Shown: in pieces, positions 35,795 to 49,239 of the stretch
Layout of the letters: the number at the start of each line of letters is the position of its first letter
Numbering within the stretch: the stretch's first letter is position 1
From: Endothia cerciana
Taxonomy: Eukaryota > Ascomycota > Sordariomycetes > Diaporthales > Cryphonectriaceae
Assembly: GCA_026119935.1 (NCBI GenBank)
Contig: JALRMH010000029.1
Location: 62,001 to 126,000 of the forward strand
Direction of reading: 5' to 3'
Length of the DNA: 64,000 nucleotides
Program-made: the position numbers and the translations under genes
Notes under the pieces: generated by a model
The model's input: the letters and a program-made list of their open reading frames with translations, nothing else
Told to the model about the DNA's origin: nothing
Database searches by the model: none

Positions 35795-38700
35795 CTGTCA
35801 GTTGCCGCTACGTTGTTCCTGGGTCTTTTGCAAGCGTTACTTGACCCCTTGTTTTTCATGACAGGCACGAGCCTGGACCGGTAACTGAAAGTTTATTTCT
35901 GGTAATATTGCTATAGTATTTGGCTTTCAGCAATACAACCACATTACAAGAGAGGTGCTCGGATGTTCTTCATTACCCGCAATGTCGAGACAGATATTGA
36001 GCCCCTTTCAGATTTTACACGTCTGGGAACCGGTCAGGTGTTGCCAAGGCGGCCTCGCAGATTAGGGACAGTGGCGGAAGATGAGAGGACGAGACAGCGT
36101 CATCTATTCTGTTAGTGACAGACAGTTATCAGTGTCAGATATGCCGCAACAGGCTTGAAAAAGGCATTTAGATGAGAGGTCTGTATGATACCTTTGTGAT
36201 ATACGGATCAGGATGCTAAGTATGAAGTCCATTCGTACTTCTATTCCACAAGCCGTATCGCGGTCTCCGGCCTGAAGAACTTCACCAGACAGCTCAATCA
36301 TGAAGAAACACGGCAACAGAGATGATCAGATGCTAGCACAAGTTCTGGAGTGATCAAGATCTCGAGACCGGGGTGATTACTGCCAGAGTCGCCTGAGTAC
36401 ATTTGCACTCGATTCATCGCTACGGGACTGAGGCTCCCGAGCTCAGCGTGGCCATAGTAAGAAGGTAGCTGCCCAGGTCAAGTGCATGCGATGCAGCTGT
36501 CGAAGACAATGAGTCTAAGTATCCCGTTCAGTAGCTGCTCGTCAATTCCGCGACTACAGTCGCACTTAACTTCTTCAACCCCCCCCCCCCCCACCCCCGA
36601 TGATCCATCTCCTCGTATTTTCGCCCTTCGCGCGGTCAAGGACAACATACTTGGCTGGTCCTCCACTATAGCAAGGAATCCCAGAAGCAGTACGGGATCA
36701 AAACCTGCTTCACGCAGACACGCCGAGAAACATCAGTCCTGTGGCCCGCATTGTGGCCCTGAGCCGGGAGCCGACCGGCTGGCCAGCTTCGGCAGCCTGT
36801 TGGAGAAGCAGCAGAGAACAGTCGACAGTCAGGTCAAACCCGGGCAAACTTTGTGGCGAGGCTGTGAGAGCTAGAGAGATGGGATGGAGCAGGCCGCCTT
36901 GACAAGTGGGATGGTCAGACCGCGCAGAACAGAGTTTGGCCCTGTGGGCGGGCCATTCACGCTAGAAGGGAACGTGGTGAGGTCAACAGGAACAGTGGCG
37001 CCATCGGAGACGGGCAAACAGCTGTGAGTCGACGGTCTGTCCTGTCTGGCCCCGCCAAGTTCCGGCGGGGGTGGAAAGTCGGAACACACTTGGCGCGACT
37101 GCAGGCCACTTTAGACGAAAATGAGACTCGGTGCCATATTTCGAACAACGCCTCGACTCAGTCAGGACCCGCAGCTGCCCATCCGCAGCGGTGCCGGATC
37201 ATCGGCGCGGAGAGCATGCGAGATCGTCTCAACGCGGCCGCATAAGGGGTTGGCTTGAGCTCCCAGACATGTTGCCGAGTGGAGGCGCGTGCCTTGTTCT
37301 TGGCCGTGCAGCCATCCTGGCCGGGGCTTGGCAAGGGTTGGTAAATTAGGTCTACCTCTGCGGAAGATTACTTGCTCCAGTTCCCAGTCACGGGAGCTGT
37401 GGTAGCAGTGCCGGATGCCGCGCGCCTGTCAGGAAGTGCGACCCGCAGTTGGGAACGGCGTGCTGTGGTCTCGAACGAAACCTGCAGCTCCGGACACGAT
37501 GGCCGTCATGATGCAGAGCGTACAAACGTCGTCACATCCGCATGAGCTCTGCCTGTCTGATCCTGCGTTCCTGCACTAGTGTGAGGGTTGGGGGCGCCCC
37601 AAAGGGGATTATTTAAAAAAAAAGAAAAAAAAAAAAAAAAGAGGGCGGCATAACCACTGCGGACGGCGCGTACATACGAACCTAGGAGAGGATGGTGGGC
37701 GTTTTGAAACCTCGTTGGGTTGATACGCCGGACTGGTGGTTTTGTGTGGCGTCGAGTAGGAGCTGACTTGTAGATCTCGATGGCGGGCTGCCAGGCTTGG
37801 GGATCGTCACGGTCCGCAGCGACGATGCCCAAGCTGGTGAGCCTCGTACAACGCGGTTTGACATCCGCCTCTGTGATCTGCCCAAGGGCCCCCCCCATGA
37901 TCCTCACCGGCAAGGGATGGTGATGCTGGACGGCCAAGGTGGTTGATGCTGCAGGGGCTCGCGCAATCACGCCGGTCCCCCAGAGCAGATCATGAGGCTG
38001 GGGCGTGGCAGAGATATTGTGGCGTGCAATCTGCCCATACCATAGCAGACCAAGGGCCGAGCAAACGCAGAGGACGGCGTCTCCTGGGGCGGCGGAGGAG
38101 TTCCCCCAGAAGGGGATCGAGGGAACGAGCGGGTGCTATTAAGAGGCTCGAGCCTGGCGTCAGACTGTCAGAGTGTCAGATTGTCAGAGCGGACCCCTGG
38201 CGAAACGACCTGCGACGCGGGCGCTACCGACCCACTGCAAGAGCCGCACTCATGGCCCAATCACGAGCCTGGGGTCCCTGGAGATCTGGGCCTGGTGCTG
38301 GAGTCTCCATGGGCTGGCCCCTGCTAGTGGCTTAACCCCCTAGAACAAGAATAACCTCACCCCTTTTTCCCGCCCTGGCCAGCTTCCCACGCTCACCCTC
38401 GACGTCCACATCCCACCCTCCCGCGCGCCAAGTCGGTATCACAAGGCGCGCAAATCCTAGGCGCTGAAGCAGATGGGAGCCCAGATTGCCTTGCCGACCA
38501 CAGAAACAGGGGCAGAATCGTGCCATTACCCACTCTCGACGGCCTCATCCTTGCCGATCTGCCAATCACAGAGTCGGGCTGTTTCTACGGCGTTCCTCGG
38601 ATGTGGTCGGGAGGCGCCACCAGTCTCAGCCTCTACGTGCGATTACGACGCAGTCTGACTCCCATGTTCCTCTGAATGCCTTCAGATCGCAGCCGTGCCG

Positions 38701-40131
38701 TGCCGTGCCGTGCCGTGTTGCGCGGCGCTGGGCTCTATCCGCCGCGTCCATTGTGACACGGGTCATCGACCGAGGCACATCCCACCCAGGATCGCGATGA
38801 GAGAGGAAGATGCTTGTCTACATCCTGGGCTGGTCATTCCAAGCAGTCCTTCTCACGGGGCCTGCTGGGCCTGTGCTGCTGTAGCCGAAAGCTTCAAGGC
38901 CGGGTCCAGCGATGGGCTTCAGGTCGGGGCCCCACAGCTCCCGAGAAGGCTCTCACATCACAGTCTTGGCTACAAGAGGCTAAACCTTATATTTCTCTCC
39001 GGTGTGGATGGACCGGCACTGGCACAGTGCCACGCTAGCAGCCGGACAGGGCCAGACGGGTCGTCCTTCCTGGCCCCTCTGACCACACGTTGGCCCAGTC
39101 CTGGGCCTCTCTGGCAGCCCTGCCTGCTTACTGCACGCGTGCACCCCAGCCGAGCACCCCAGCCCATGCCTATGCCCATCCTGGCTAAGCAGCCAGGGCT
39201 CTCAGACATGTTCGTAACAGGACATCCTCTTTCATCTTCCTGGCGTCCGGGGTCTGTCGCCTTCCCCCCCCCCTCATGCTTGGCCGTCGCTCCCGTGTAG
39301 GCGTTCGGGGTCCTGATACTGGACCCGTCCTTCTCGCTGCATCACGTCGGTCTTCACCGGGTTTCTACTTCATCCTGTCTCCCGACGCCTGGACACGAAC
39401 AGACACATGCACCTGTACCGGCACCTTCACACACGTTGTCCTGTCCTCTGGTCATCGTCCCGTCTTCCTCGGCGATCTTCCTCTCCCTGGACGAGATCCA
39501 CCTCTGTTGTTTCTCGCTGATACATGCGCCTGCTCCCCGCTACAAGCACTCGTTCAATATACCCTGCCTGGCTATAGCCGGTTGCATCTGCTACACGGAA
39601 ATCTGCTGCGGGTGGGCATGCCGCACAGGTATGATCTGCACGCTTTGGTCCTAGTCGAGCGAGCACCTTGGCATGCCTCATAACCCAACCACCTCCCCCC
39701 TCTCCCCTTTCCTCCCTACGTCCCTCGCCTAATTCACCTAATTTTTCTTCCTCTTCTCAACCAAGCCGCCTGTTTCCGTGCTGTCTGCTGATCACATCGT
39801 CGCATCACAGCGGCTCAGCAGACCTTCAGTAACGTCCAGGATAGGGAGCCAACTGCTCAACCACTTCACGACAGTCTTTTCTGTATCTAATAACAAGTTC
39901 AGCGGGCTCTGAATTAATTTGGTCGCCGGGCTTCCACTGATCGCAACTTGGTTGACGGGTTTGGAAGACTGGCATTGACACCTCCAGGGACGAGTGAGAG
40001 TAGAGCATCGACTTTCGGTCCACAAGAGGGAGGGTTCTGGATTACGGTCGCAGGTGGGCCTTTGGAGGTGCCCGCGGACAGTCTGCCCGGGAAACGCCGC
40101 AATCTAGGACGACTATCAATCGCATTTCGCC
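35795..40131. other. 4.3-kb stretch without a supported gene, upstream of noxA
   Basis: Open frames on both strands overlap and carry no recognisable domain. It contains a C-rich run near 36578-36591, an A-rich run near 37615-37640, a GCCGT pentamer repeat at about 38691-38717 and a pyrimidine-rich tract from 39680 to 39780. The last 1-2 kb may be a long regulated leader of noxA. Confidence 0.45.
38691..38717 (+). repeat. GCCGT pentanucleotide microsatellite
   Basis: About five tandem copies of GCCGT in the non-coding region upstream of noxA. Confidence 0.8.
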
Positions 40132-42013
40132 ATGAGTGGAAACTTCTATGAGTTCCAGGACCCCCGCTTTTCGGGGGGTTACGAGAAGCAGTCGGAGCGG
40201 TCGAGATGGACGCCACTCACGAGAATGTTGCTGTCGGGACAGATGACGCAGGAGAGGCAGAAGGAACTGTCATCGAGGGAGAAGTTTGACCGGTGGATGG
40301 TGAACGAGGGGTACCGAAGAATGTACGTCCTCTCAACGATCGGTCGCCGACGATGTGGGTATCCGCGGCGGGATGGGTTGGCTGACACAGCGTGTATAGG
40401 TTCGTCTTTGTCTTTGCGGTTCTACACGCCGGGATCTTTGCTTTCGGCTTCGTCAACTACGCCGTCAAGGACAACCTACAAATAGCCCGAGACACATTTG
40501 GGCCTACGTACATGATTGCCCGGTCATCAGCTTTGGTACTGCACTTCGACGTGGCCATGATTCTGTTCCCCGTCTGCAGAACGTTCATCTCCCTGGCCCG
40601 CCAGACTCCATTGAACGGCATCATCCAATTCGACAAGAACATCACATTCCACATCACCGTGGCCTGGTCCATCTTCTTCTTCAGCTGGGTTCACACCATC
40701 GCTCACTGGAACAACCTCGCGCAGATTGCATCCAAGAACAACCTCGGCATCTATGGTTTCCTCGCCGCCAACTTGGCTTCCGGACCTGGTTGGTCGGGAT
40801 ACTTTATGCTGATCGCCCTGACCGCCATGGTGGTCACATCGGTCGAGAAGCCCCGACGAGCGAACTACGAGCGATTCTGGTACACCCATCACTTCTTCAT
40901 CGTCTTCTTCATGTTCTGGTCCATCCACGGAGCCTTCTGCATGATTCAGCCTGACGTGGCCCCGTTCTGTATCTCGGTCGGTACACAGGCCGTTGGTGTC
41001 TTCTGGCAGTACTGGATGTACGGAGGCTTCGTCTATCTCGCTGAGCGTATCGCTCGTGAGATGCGGGGCCGTCACAAGACTTACGTCTCCAAGGTCATTC
41101 AGCACCCGAGCAACGTATGCGAGATCCAGATCAAGAAGGAGCACACCAAGACGCGGGCCGGCCAATATATCTTCTTCAACTGCCCCGAGGTGTCGATATG
41201 GCAGTACCACCCATTCACCCTCACCAGCGCTCCCGAGGAGGACTACATCTCGATCCACGTGCGTGTGGTCGGTGACTTTACCCGCGCACTCTCCAAGGCT
41301 CTGGGCTGTGAGTGGGACAAGAAGGACAAGGGCTCAAACGTGGTGGGTGTCAACAGCAACAACAGCGACGTGGACCCAGCGCTGCGCCGCGTGCTTCCCC
41401 GAGTCTACGTTGACGGACCATTCGGCTCCGCGTCCGAGGATGTGTTCAAGTACGAGGTCTCGGTGCTGGTCGGAGCCGGTATCGGTGTCACCCCCTTCGC
41501 CTCCATCCTCAAGTCCATCTGGTACCGTATGAACTACCCGCAGAGCAAGACCCGCCTCGCCAAGGTCTACTTCTTCTGGATCTGCCGTGACTTCGGCTCC
41601 TTTGAGTGGTTCCGGTCGCTGCTGCTCGCCATCGAGGCTCAGGATGTGGACCAGCGCATCGAGATCCACACCTACCTGACTGCCAAGATAAAGGCAGACG
41701 ATGCCACCAACATCATGATCAACGACGCCAACGCCGACAAGGACGCAATCACGGGTCTCCGTGCGCCGACGAACTTCGGCCGCCCGAACTGGGATATGAT
41801 CTTCCGGGGCATCAGGAAGCTGCACGCGCCGGCCGAGGCGGGTGTGTTCTTCTGCGGGCCGAAGGGGCTTGGGAGCAGTCTGCATATTTACTGTAACAAG
41901 TACAGCGAACCCGGGTACGTATTTATCTGACTCCACACGGCTCATCAGGTGCGGATATGGTGGCTGACTAGATTCACAGATTTGCGTTTGTCTGGGGCAA
42001 AGAGAACTTCTAG
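40132..42013 (+). CDS. noxA: NADPH oxidase NoxA/Nox1
   Basis: Membrane flavocytochrome that moves electrons from NADPH to oxygen to make superoxide; in filamentous fungi NoxA supports fruiting-body development, hyphal fusion and signalling. Proposed exons are 40132-40322, 40400-41914 and 41980-42013, giving 579 aa. Six hydrophobic spans begin at FVFVFAVLHAGIFAF. Heme-ligand histidines are in FSWVHTIAH and WYTHHFFIVFFMFWSIHG. The FAD site is WQYHPFTLTSAPEED and the NADPH site includes VGAGIGVTPFASIL and FFCGPKGLG. The last exon adds only FAFVWGKENF, the typical Nox C-terminus ending in Phe. There is no N-terminal EF-hand, which fits NoxA/NoxB and not NoxC. Donors are both GTACGT. Confidence 0.96.
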
Positions 42014-44129
42014 ACGGGCCACCCAAGTGGCCCTTTTCTATTCCCTCTTGCATTTTTTCGAGATATCCAACAGGCGGTCGAAAAAAGAACCGCAGCAACG
42101 GCAGACTGCGAACTATCTCTCTCCGCGCCACTGCTTTTCTTCTTCTTCCTTTAATCGGCGCGCCGGACGCAAACTCACTACCGCTTCGATCGGGTCACCG
42201 GTGGACTTTCTGATTGGAGCTGTACTATTACCGGGACTCATGTCGGGGGGCCCTCATAATTGCCGCACGGTCCGAGGTGAAGCAGTGCCTGCCGACGACC
42301 TGGCGAGGGACTTCTCAGACGAGGAAAAGGGGGAAAACGCGGCACATGACAGACACGAAGAGACGAGGAAGACTGACTGGCTGGTGCGGACCTGCCGGGG
42401 ACAATTCTTTCTGGCTTGGGGGCCCACACCCGGTTTGTTCTGTGTGTGTGTGTGGGTGTGTGTGTTGGACAGAGAGACGGACTCCGCGTCTGTTGGAGGG
42501 TTGTCCTAGCTTCGAAGTGGTATAATACCTATATTCATCGGTCTTTGTGGTCCCGTCCTGCCCTGCGCGGTGGTCGACTTGTAGGCATATTATGGGTCTC
42601 TTCTCTTTTTCTCCGCCCTCTCCCAACCCCAACCCCCCCCCCCCAAAATGTAGCAGCCCTAGTTTCCATTTGATAAAATAGAAGACATGGAATCTTGGAC
42701 AGATCAGGTTATATGGTGCACCACCACCATGCGACCATGCATGCGCCCCTAGGGTGTTTTAATCCCCCAGCCCTTCCCTCGGTCCGGCCAAAGTCCCCCG
42801 CAGGTGATCTCGTCCTCGCGTACCCCGGATGTCCCGAAGCTTCTAATTCTAATCCGACAAGGGCTTGGGGAAGGGGGTGGGGGGGGGGGAGGCGCTTTGC
42901 ACGGCACCGAGACCGGTTCTCAGCCTTACGAGACAGGCCCCGCCGGAGCAGCCCGCCGGGTCTCACCTAAGTACCAGACCCACCCACCTGCCCGCTCGCC
43001 CACATGACCACGCACACGCAGCAAGATCACCTTGGACGGCGCGGCGCGGTGTAACCCGGCTATATGGTCCCGAGGCGATCATCCATCTCTGTGTGCACAT
43101 CAACAAACCCCCTCCCGAAACTTCCCCCCCTCCCCCCCCCAAAAAGAAAAAAAAGAAACAGACAGTCCAATCATGATCCGCAGCGGTGTCTGCGAAACGC
43201 GAACGGGTTGCAAGTCGCCCGAGAAGAAAACTTGGGCCACTCAGCCCTTTTGTGCTGCAGGATGGGGAGACCGACTTGGTACCGGGGGGCGGGCCTCGCG
43301 TTCCTCCTCCTGAGCAATGCCTATTCACAACCCCCCCCCCCCTATCTGCCGGGCTCCCCAAGCAGCCATAACCTGCTCCCGGGGATGACACCCTACCTTC
43401 GGTTCCCCCCTTGCATCGTTTGAACTCCGGAGGGGAGGACGCCAGCCCTTGGGGGGGGGAGGGGGAGAGAGGAAGGGCAGGCACGAGAAGTTGCGAGAAA
43501 GCACATCACCACCACACACGGACGGGATGTGAAGGGCCCCGCCAAAGGGGAAATTATCACGAAGATGCCACAAGATGTCCCAGGTGCGGAAAAAACAAGA
43601 CACATTTTGGTATCGCCCAAGTAGTATCAAGAACTCTCTAACCCATTCCAGCGTTATCGTTTCGTAGTGTTAGACTCCTGTGACCCGCCCAAGTAGTTTT
43701 GCCTCCCGTGACCCTTCCTAAACGTCTTAAACAATGCCGCCCGCCATCAAGTACTTTCCTGAACACCCTGGAATTTTCTTTAAACAAAATATTAAAAAAA
43801 AAAAAGGACCCTCAACACGCTGCCTTCTTTCCGTCTTCCCTCTGACGTCCTTAGCCGATCTCGCTCATGCATGGCCCGTATGAATCGCATATGCCGTACG
43901 CCGTCGTTGCAGGGTGATAGATGCCGCCGTGATGCCAGGGTATCGCTGAATGCTGTGAAAGCCAAAATAAAAGAGAAGATCGCAGAACCGACAGAGGAGA
44001 TCCATACAGATTGGACTCGTGGCTCAACTAGACTGATAATTGTGTTAAGATGTTTGAGGACGCGAGCTGCTGTCGGAGGCGTGCGGGAAGGGTTAGACAC
44101 AAGGGCGGGCTGCAGGTGAAGGGGCCAGT
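42014..44129. other. Convergent intergenic stretch rich in homopolymer runs
   Basis: Lies between the 3' ends of noxA and the NYN gene. It holds a TG-rich run near 42438-42462 and several long C or G runs (about 42633-42645, 42880-42889, 43121-43140, 43331-43341, 43449-43458), with A-rich runs near 43141-43156 and 43793-43805. No gene is visible. Confidence 0.55.
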
Positions 44130-45762
44130 TTAGAGGTGGCAGGAAGCCAGCAGCTCCTCAACGAGCTCATCGAGGGTGAAGACACGGAGCTGCAGGGCCC
44201 ACTTGTCCAGAAACGCGCCCGCAAACCAGGCGTTCGACATGTTGTTGTGGAAGCCGACGACCTCGACGAGCCAGCCGTGCTCGAGCGCCCGGATGACGCT
44301 CTTGTGGAAGCCGTCCGAGAACTCGGCCTCGGCGGCGTCACCGGTCGCGACAACCATGACGCCGGGCTCGGCGCTGTCGATGAGGGTCTGCATCATCTTG
44401 AGCTGCAGGATCTCGTCGACGGCCTGCTCGCGGTGGGTGCCGTCGTACGACTCGGGGATGTAGAGGCCGGGCACAGCCATGCCGTGGTGCGATCGGGTCT
44501 TCTTGGAGCCCTGGACTCGCTGTAGGATGTTCATCTCGTATCCGAGGCTGGCGGCCTCGAGTATATAAGCCGGGGTAGCAGCACCGGCCTTCATCGAGCC
44601 TGCAAAGACGCGCTTGGTACAGGGACGGCCGCGCTCGATGGCGGCGGTAAAGCCTTCGAAGAAGAAGGCAGGTGCCTGGATGCGAGTCTCGGCTGGCATG
44701 AAGCGAGCCTGCTTGATGGCGTTGTCTGTTCGCCATGTCAGCACGAGCTGCCAGTGGCAGTGCCTGGGAGGGACTGCGCTTACAGAACCCGATAACAATG
44801 TTGCTCGCGTCCACGAAGACGTGGATAGGCTGGGTGGCCCGAGCCCTGGTGAGGATGTTCCCGCGCAGCAAGTCATCCCCACAAAGCGTATCATCAAGTA
44901 TGGCGCTGATGATCTTGAGCTGCAATCCCTTCTCGACCCTGTAGAGGGGCTCAATAGCTGACCGGGAGATGAGATCCAAGCCAGGACCAGCAGAGCCTTG
45001 CCATCCATGCTGCAACGAGCAGTCGAGGGTGCCCTCTCGACCAAGACCAGGCAGGAAGTCGCCATGCATGTCCCAGGGGAGAATGACCTTCTCGGCAGCC
45101 GAGGAGATGCGCGGGGCGGCAACAATCCGCGAGGTCCCGGCGCGCCTGGCCTTCTGCAGCTCGCTGAACAGTGGGAGAAGGCCGCCCCGGCTGGCGATCT
45201 GTCTCACACGACCTTGCTCGTCGAGTACGGTACCTGGCGGCATGTACATCGGTACCGGGACGAGATAGTCATACGGCGGCAGCGAAGGCGGCGCGGGCGG
45301 CGCGGGCTTAAACTTGTTGCCGCCCGCAGCACCGACGTGCTTACACTCCAGATCGCTAATGTCATTGTTGTCGTCGCTGCTGCCGTGGGGGGAGACACCA
45401 GGAGTGGTGGCCGGGGTCGAGGCCGGGCTGGCGACAGTGGCAGACACGTCGTCGTCGCAGATGGCCAGGGTGTCGTCCTCCGAGCTCGAGTCACGGCGCC
45501 GGCGGGAGCGCGCCGCCCTGTTGATGGCGGAGACCAGGATCCGGCGGAGGTCCATACGGCTGCCGGAGACAGGAGGGACCTCGCTCCTGGCCGGGCTGGT
45601 GTGGAGCCTCTCCATGTTGCCGAGCCTGGGCGGCGGCGTATCAGGAGGGTCCGGGTCGTCGTCGTCGCTCATGACGCGGCCAGTCTTGTATAGACGGTCG
45701 AAGTTGCCCAGCTTGGGGGACCGGCGGGTGGTCCGCGTGGGGCTCCTCGGAGGGATGCCCAT
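44130..45762 (-). CDS. NYN-domain (PIN-like) putative ribonuclease
   Basis: Exons 45762-44784 and 44725-44130 give 524 aa. The N-terminal 150 residues are disordered and rich in Ser, Asp, Arg and Pro (SDDDDPDPPDTPPPRLG), with a short basic patch (NRAARSRRRRDSSSEDD). The NYN core begins at HVFVDASNIVIGF, joined across the intron to YNAIKQARF, and continues with AFFFEGFTAAIERGRP, RVFAGSMKAG, VDEILQLKMM and VMVVATGDAAEAEFSDGF. The conserved acidic residues in VDASN, VDE and TGDAAEAEF fit the metal-binding pocket of PIN-like nucleases. The RNA target is unknown. The donor GTAAGC and acceptor ACAG keep the frame exactly. Confidence 0.85.
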
Positions 45763-47440
45763 CTTGACGTGAGGTAGACCGGAGAGAGGAGGAGAGGGCC
45801 GAGGGGGGGAGGATGTGAAGAGGCAGCCGGGTGACGGGGACGATAGGAAGAAGAGGTGTGGTGGCGTTGTTGGAGAGGCGGAATTGGATATTCAAGGCGG
45901 AGGACATCCTCCTCCAATCGGATATGAGTCAGACTGTTGTTGGCGAGGTCGTAAGCAGAGGGGAAAGACGGCGTCGCGTCGCCCTGCGGGGAGAATGTAT
46001 TGTTAATTGACGGTCGAAACGGTCTCGAAGTCGATGATGGAACGAACCCCACGATCTCGGGGCCGATCTCCCCGGTGGGAGGGTCGGAGGGTCCCTGCAG
46101 CTGGGGCTCAGGCTCAGGCTCAGGCGCCGGCTCAGGCGGCGGTGGGGCCTCCCACCCGTGCCACTGTAGGCGGAGTGCTAATCTTTCTGCACCGCTTTTT
46201 GCTTATCTAATTAAAGCTCTCTCGCCTTCAGGCCAAGCCCCACTTCCACAGCCCAGCCCCTGCAGTGCGCCGCCCACCTAGAACACTTTCTTCTTACTTC
46301 TTTCTCTTATTTCAAATGTAGTTTCTATGTATAGAAGAATTGTTTAAACTCGATCTAAAATCGGATAGAAGAGAAACTGGTCATGAACTGGTGTTTAATA
46401 GTAGTTTTTGAAGAGTTCGATCAAGTTCTGCGACTGAGTGCTTTGTGCCCGGCGCTTCACCTTGCTTCCCTTCCGTCTCCGTTCTGCTCGCCTCTCCGCC
46501 GCCGACTGCTGGGCCGGGCCTCGGCCGCCCCGGCCTGGGGTGTAGCACGAGGAGGGTGTATGAATATGCTATATCCCCACCCGACATGATCTCTACCTGG
46601 CCAGGCGGCGCCTTCTGCGGCCGGCCTGCCTCTTGATCCTGTTGTGGGTCCTGGGAGGGCGAGATATATATATAGCCTCAGTCCTGCCCAGCAGCCACCA
46701 CTAGACTTATGTGAAGCAATCTCACTTTCTGAACCTTGCTCACATATATAAACTCCCCTTCCCCTTCCTCTCTAGCATAAGATAAGACGCAGGCCGACTG
46801 GGACTACGCGCTTCACTGAGGCCAACACTACAGGGGGCTGTAAATGACCTAAAACGCCTAGGGGATAAACCTGTCTTGTCAGGACGCATTTATGCCCTGT
46901 CGACGAAGAAAGACCGCGAAAGGGCTCTAGCGGCATAGAAGTCGTAGGCCTCCACCCCATCCTCTTCCCGGCTTTAAATTTCGTTCTTTCGTGTAATCGA
47001 GAACCTGCTGTCGCCGCATCCGGTTTGGGCACCCTCGCCCGCTGCAATATAAAAAAGGCCCTCCTCGCCCGCCCCTACCTTGTACTCGAGACTTCTCCTC
47101 CCCTCCCTCCAACCTTCAACACCGCCGTCTCAAGGCGCGCTTGCTCTGGCCCTGGCCCCTGGCCCCTTGCCCCGAACAGCTCACCTTTTGCCTGCCTCCC
47201 CTCCTGTTGTGTCTCCCTCTTCTGCATCTGTCGCCGGGCCCTTTCGTTGTCTATGCGTCGTCCACCTCTCGCCCATTTTACGATCTCCTCTCGCTTCAGT
47301 CACTCCTCTCACGCCTTATCTTCTGCAGCCGATAGCTCTTTCATAAGTATTAGCTCTTCCCTGAGCTTGCTGGTACGTCCCTTCTATGCTGCCTGGTCTT
47401 CCTGTCCCTCTGGCCTGCCCACGCTCTGCTGACCCCCGCT
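45763..47440. other. NYN promoter side and C/T-rich non-coding stretch
   Basis: The first 400 nt are the likely promoter and leader of the NYN gene and include a GGCTCA hexamer array near 46105-46140. From 47030 to 47440 the plus strand is strongly C/T-rich, as in a leader, but no gene follows it. Confidence 0.45.
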
Positions 47441-49239
47441 GTCGTCATGTCGTGGGCGCATGATGCCCGCCCCCTTTTCTTCTGCAGGTTGGATGCCTCG
47501 CTGCTCGTAATCGACCGATTCCTAACTCTGCTGCCGCCGAGAGTTGGATTATAGGCTTATACGAGATGCAGATTGGGCTGATCTTATCCGAGCAGCATCC
47601 TGCATAATTAGGCTCAAGGTTGCACTAGAGAAAGGGTTACTACCTGGCAAGGGGTTACAGGATGATCAGCTAGATCTAGAGATGATGTGGCCTCGGTGGC
47701 ATTACGCAGGACTCTTGTTATAATCGACGATCCGTCCTTAAGCCCAGGCTACTGCAGGAAAGATATAAAGCTGGGGTCTATACTGGTGAGCAGAAGCAGT
47801 GGTACAGATAAGATAACCGCGCTGGCTATCGTCTTGTCATTAGTGCTGCCGAGCAGGGAAGCAGCAAGGCGGCAGCAGGGACAAAAGTTGAGCTTCTGCA
47901 GAGGGTGGGAAGAGGGGATCAGATGATATCCCTTATAGTATTACATAAGCCAAGCCACCCTGCGCAAGGTTCGGAGGCCGGAGGCGCCTTGCTTTCTGCG
48001 CCCATATTATGCAAGCAATCTGATCGGCGGCAGGAGTAGCATCCCTTGGTGTCCTGTTCAGGCAGGCGGCCTCTCTTTCTATCTTGGTAGTTGCATAGTT
48101 AGTCGGGATATAAGGTCTCTATGCTAACTAGTCTTTGCTAACTTAAAGGAGATAGGGGCAGCTGGCTATAACCGAGCCTGTCTCATAGATCATTCAGCTG
48201 CTAGGGGTGGAACAGCAGCTAAAGAAGGGACGGGCATAAGAGAAGAAGAGGGCTCTGCCTATACCATAGCCAAGCTCAGATTTCTCTATATTTGCAGATA
48301 TAAAGGCCTGCTCCTTCCCTGTATTGGAACGAAGATGCGTAGTATTCTTGCTAAACTCTTATTAAAGCATTCTCAAATTTTCCAGCCCTTTTTTCAGTTT
48401 CTCCCTTTAGTATTTATAATATAATAGCTAGGCCTGGATCCTCTTGTAACAGAGCGATCTCGACTTCAAGTACTAAGTTATTTATTTGTAGTAATCTCGA
48501 TAAGGACTGGTCTAATACTTTCATTCTGCTAGTCAAAGAGCTAGATTTACCTGCTAAAGCGAAAAAAAGCTAAATCTAGCAGTGTTATTAATATATATCT
48601 AAAGTCTTACTTTTAAGAAAGCAACTATAGTAATAGATATAAGCAGGCATGCCTATTGCTGCTATATCTTAGATACCTTTACTAGAGACAGCAATATAAT
48701 GTGGTTGAGTTGTATAGCGAATAGCCTAGATAGCAAGGGCAGCCTGCATATGGAGAAGAGGTCAGGCCTAGAGAGATTCCTGCATCCTTAAGCTCTCCTA
48801 CTCCCCACACCTTTTTCACCTATATTACCTGCATCTATGCAAGCAGAGGGCAGGCTAGCCTCAGCAGACAATACCTTTAACCATGCGATCAAAAGTCTTA
48901 ATAACTCTAATCTGTATAACTTAACCAATATAGATCACGAAATGCTGCTATTACCCAGCCCAAGCTGCTATCATCTGGCCTAGCCCTAGCGCTCAAATAT
49001 CAACAAAGCCTAAGCAAGCGCGCTATACCCTCTTAAAGCGAGCAGAAGGGACGGCAAGAATAGAGCTTGCCTAGTCCTAGCTAGACCATAGACAGTCAAA
49101 AGAGCCCGTACACCTAGGGCCTTCAGTACCCCTGCCCTTGCTTTATATAGTCCTCACACTGTTGCGGAGGTCGAAGGATAGGCTTCACACTACCCTTGTG
49201 ACCAGAGAAGCTCTCGACCCCTCTCGGGGTACCAGAACC
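47441..49239. other. AT-rich, repeat-derived DNA
   Basis: The sequence becomes AT-rich and full of CTATA/TATAG-type words with stops in all frames, in clear contrast with the flanks. It adjoins the chromodomain relic and probably is the rest of the same degraded element. I could not identify its proteins or terminal repeats. Confidence 0.5.

Noticed and set aside
38695..39300. 201-codon plus-strand frame upstream of noxA
   Set aside because: Its start lies in the GCCGT repeat, composition is Cys/Pro/Ser-rich without any domain, and other frames over the same DNA are equally open.
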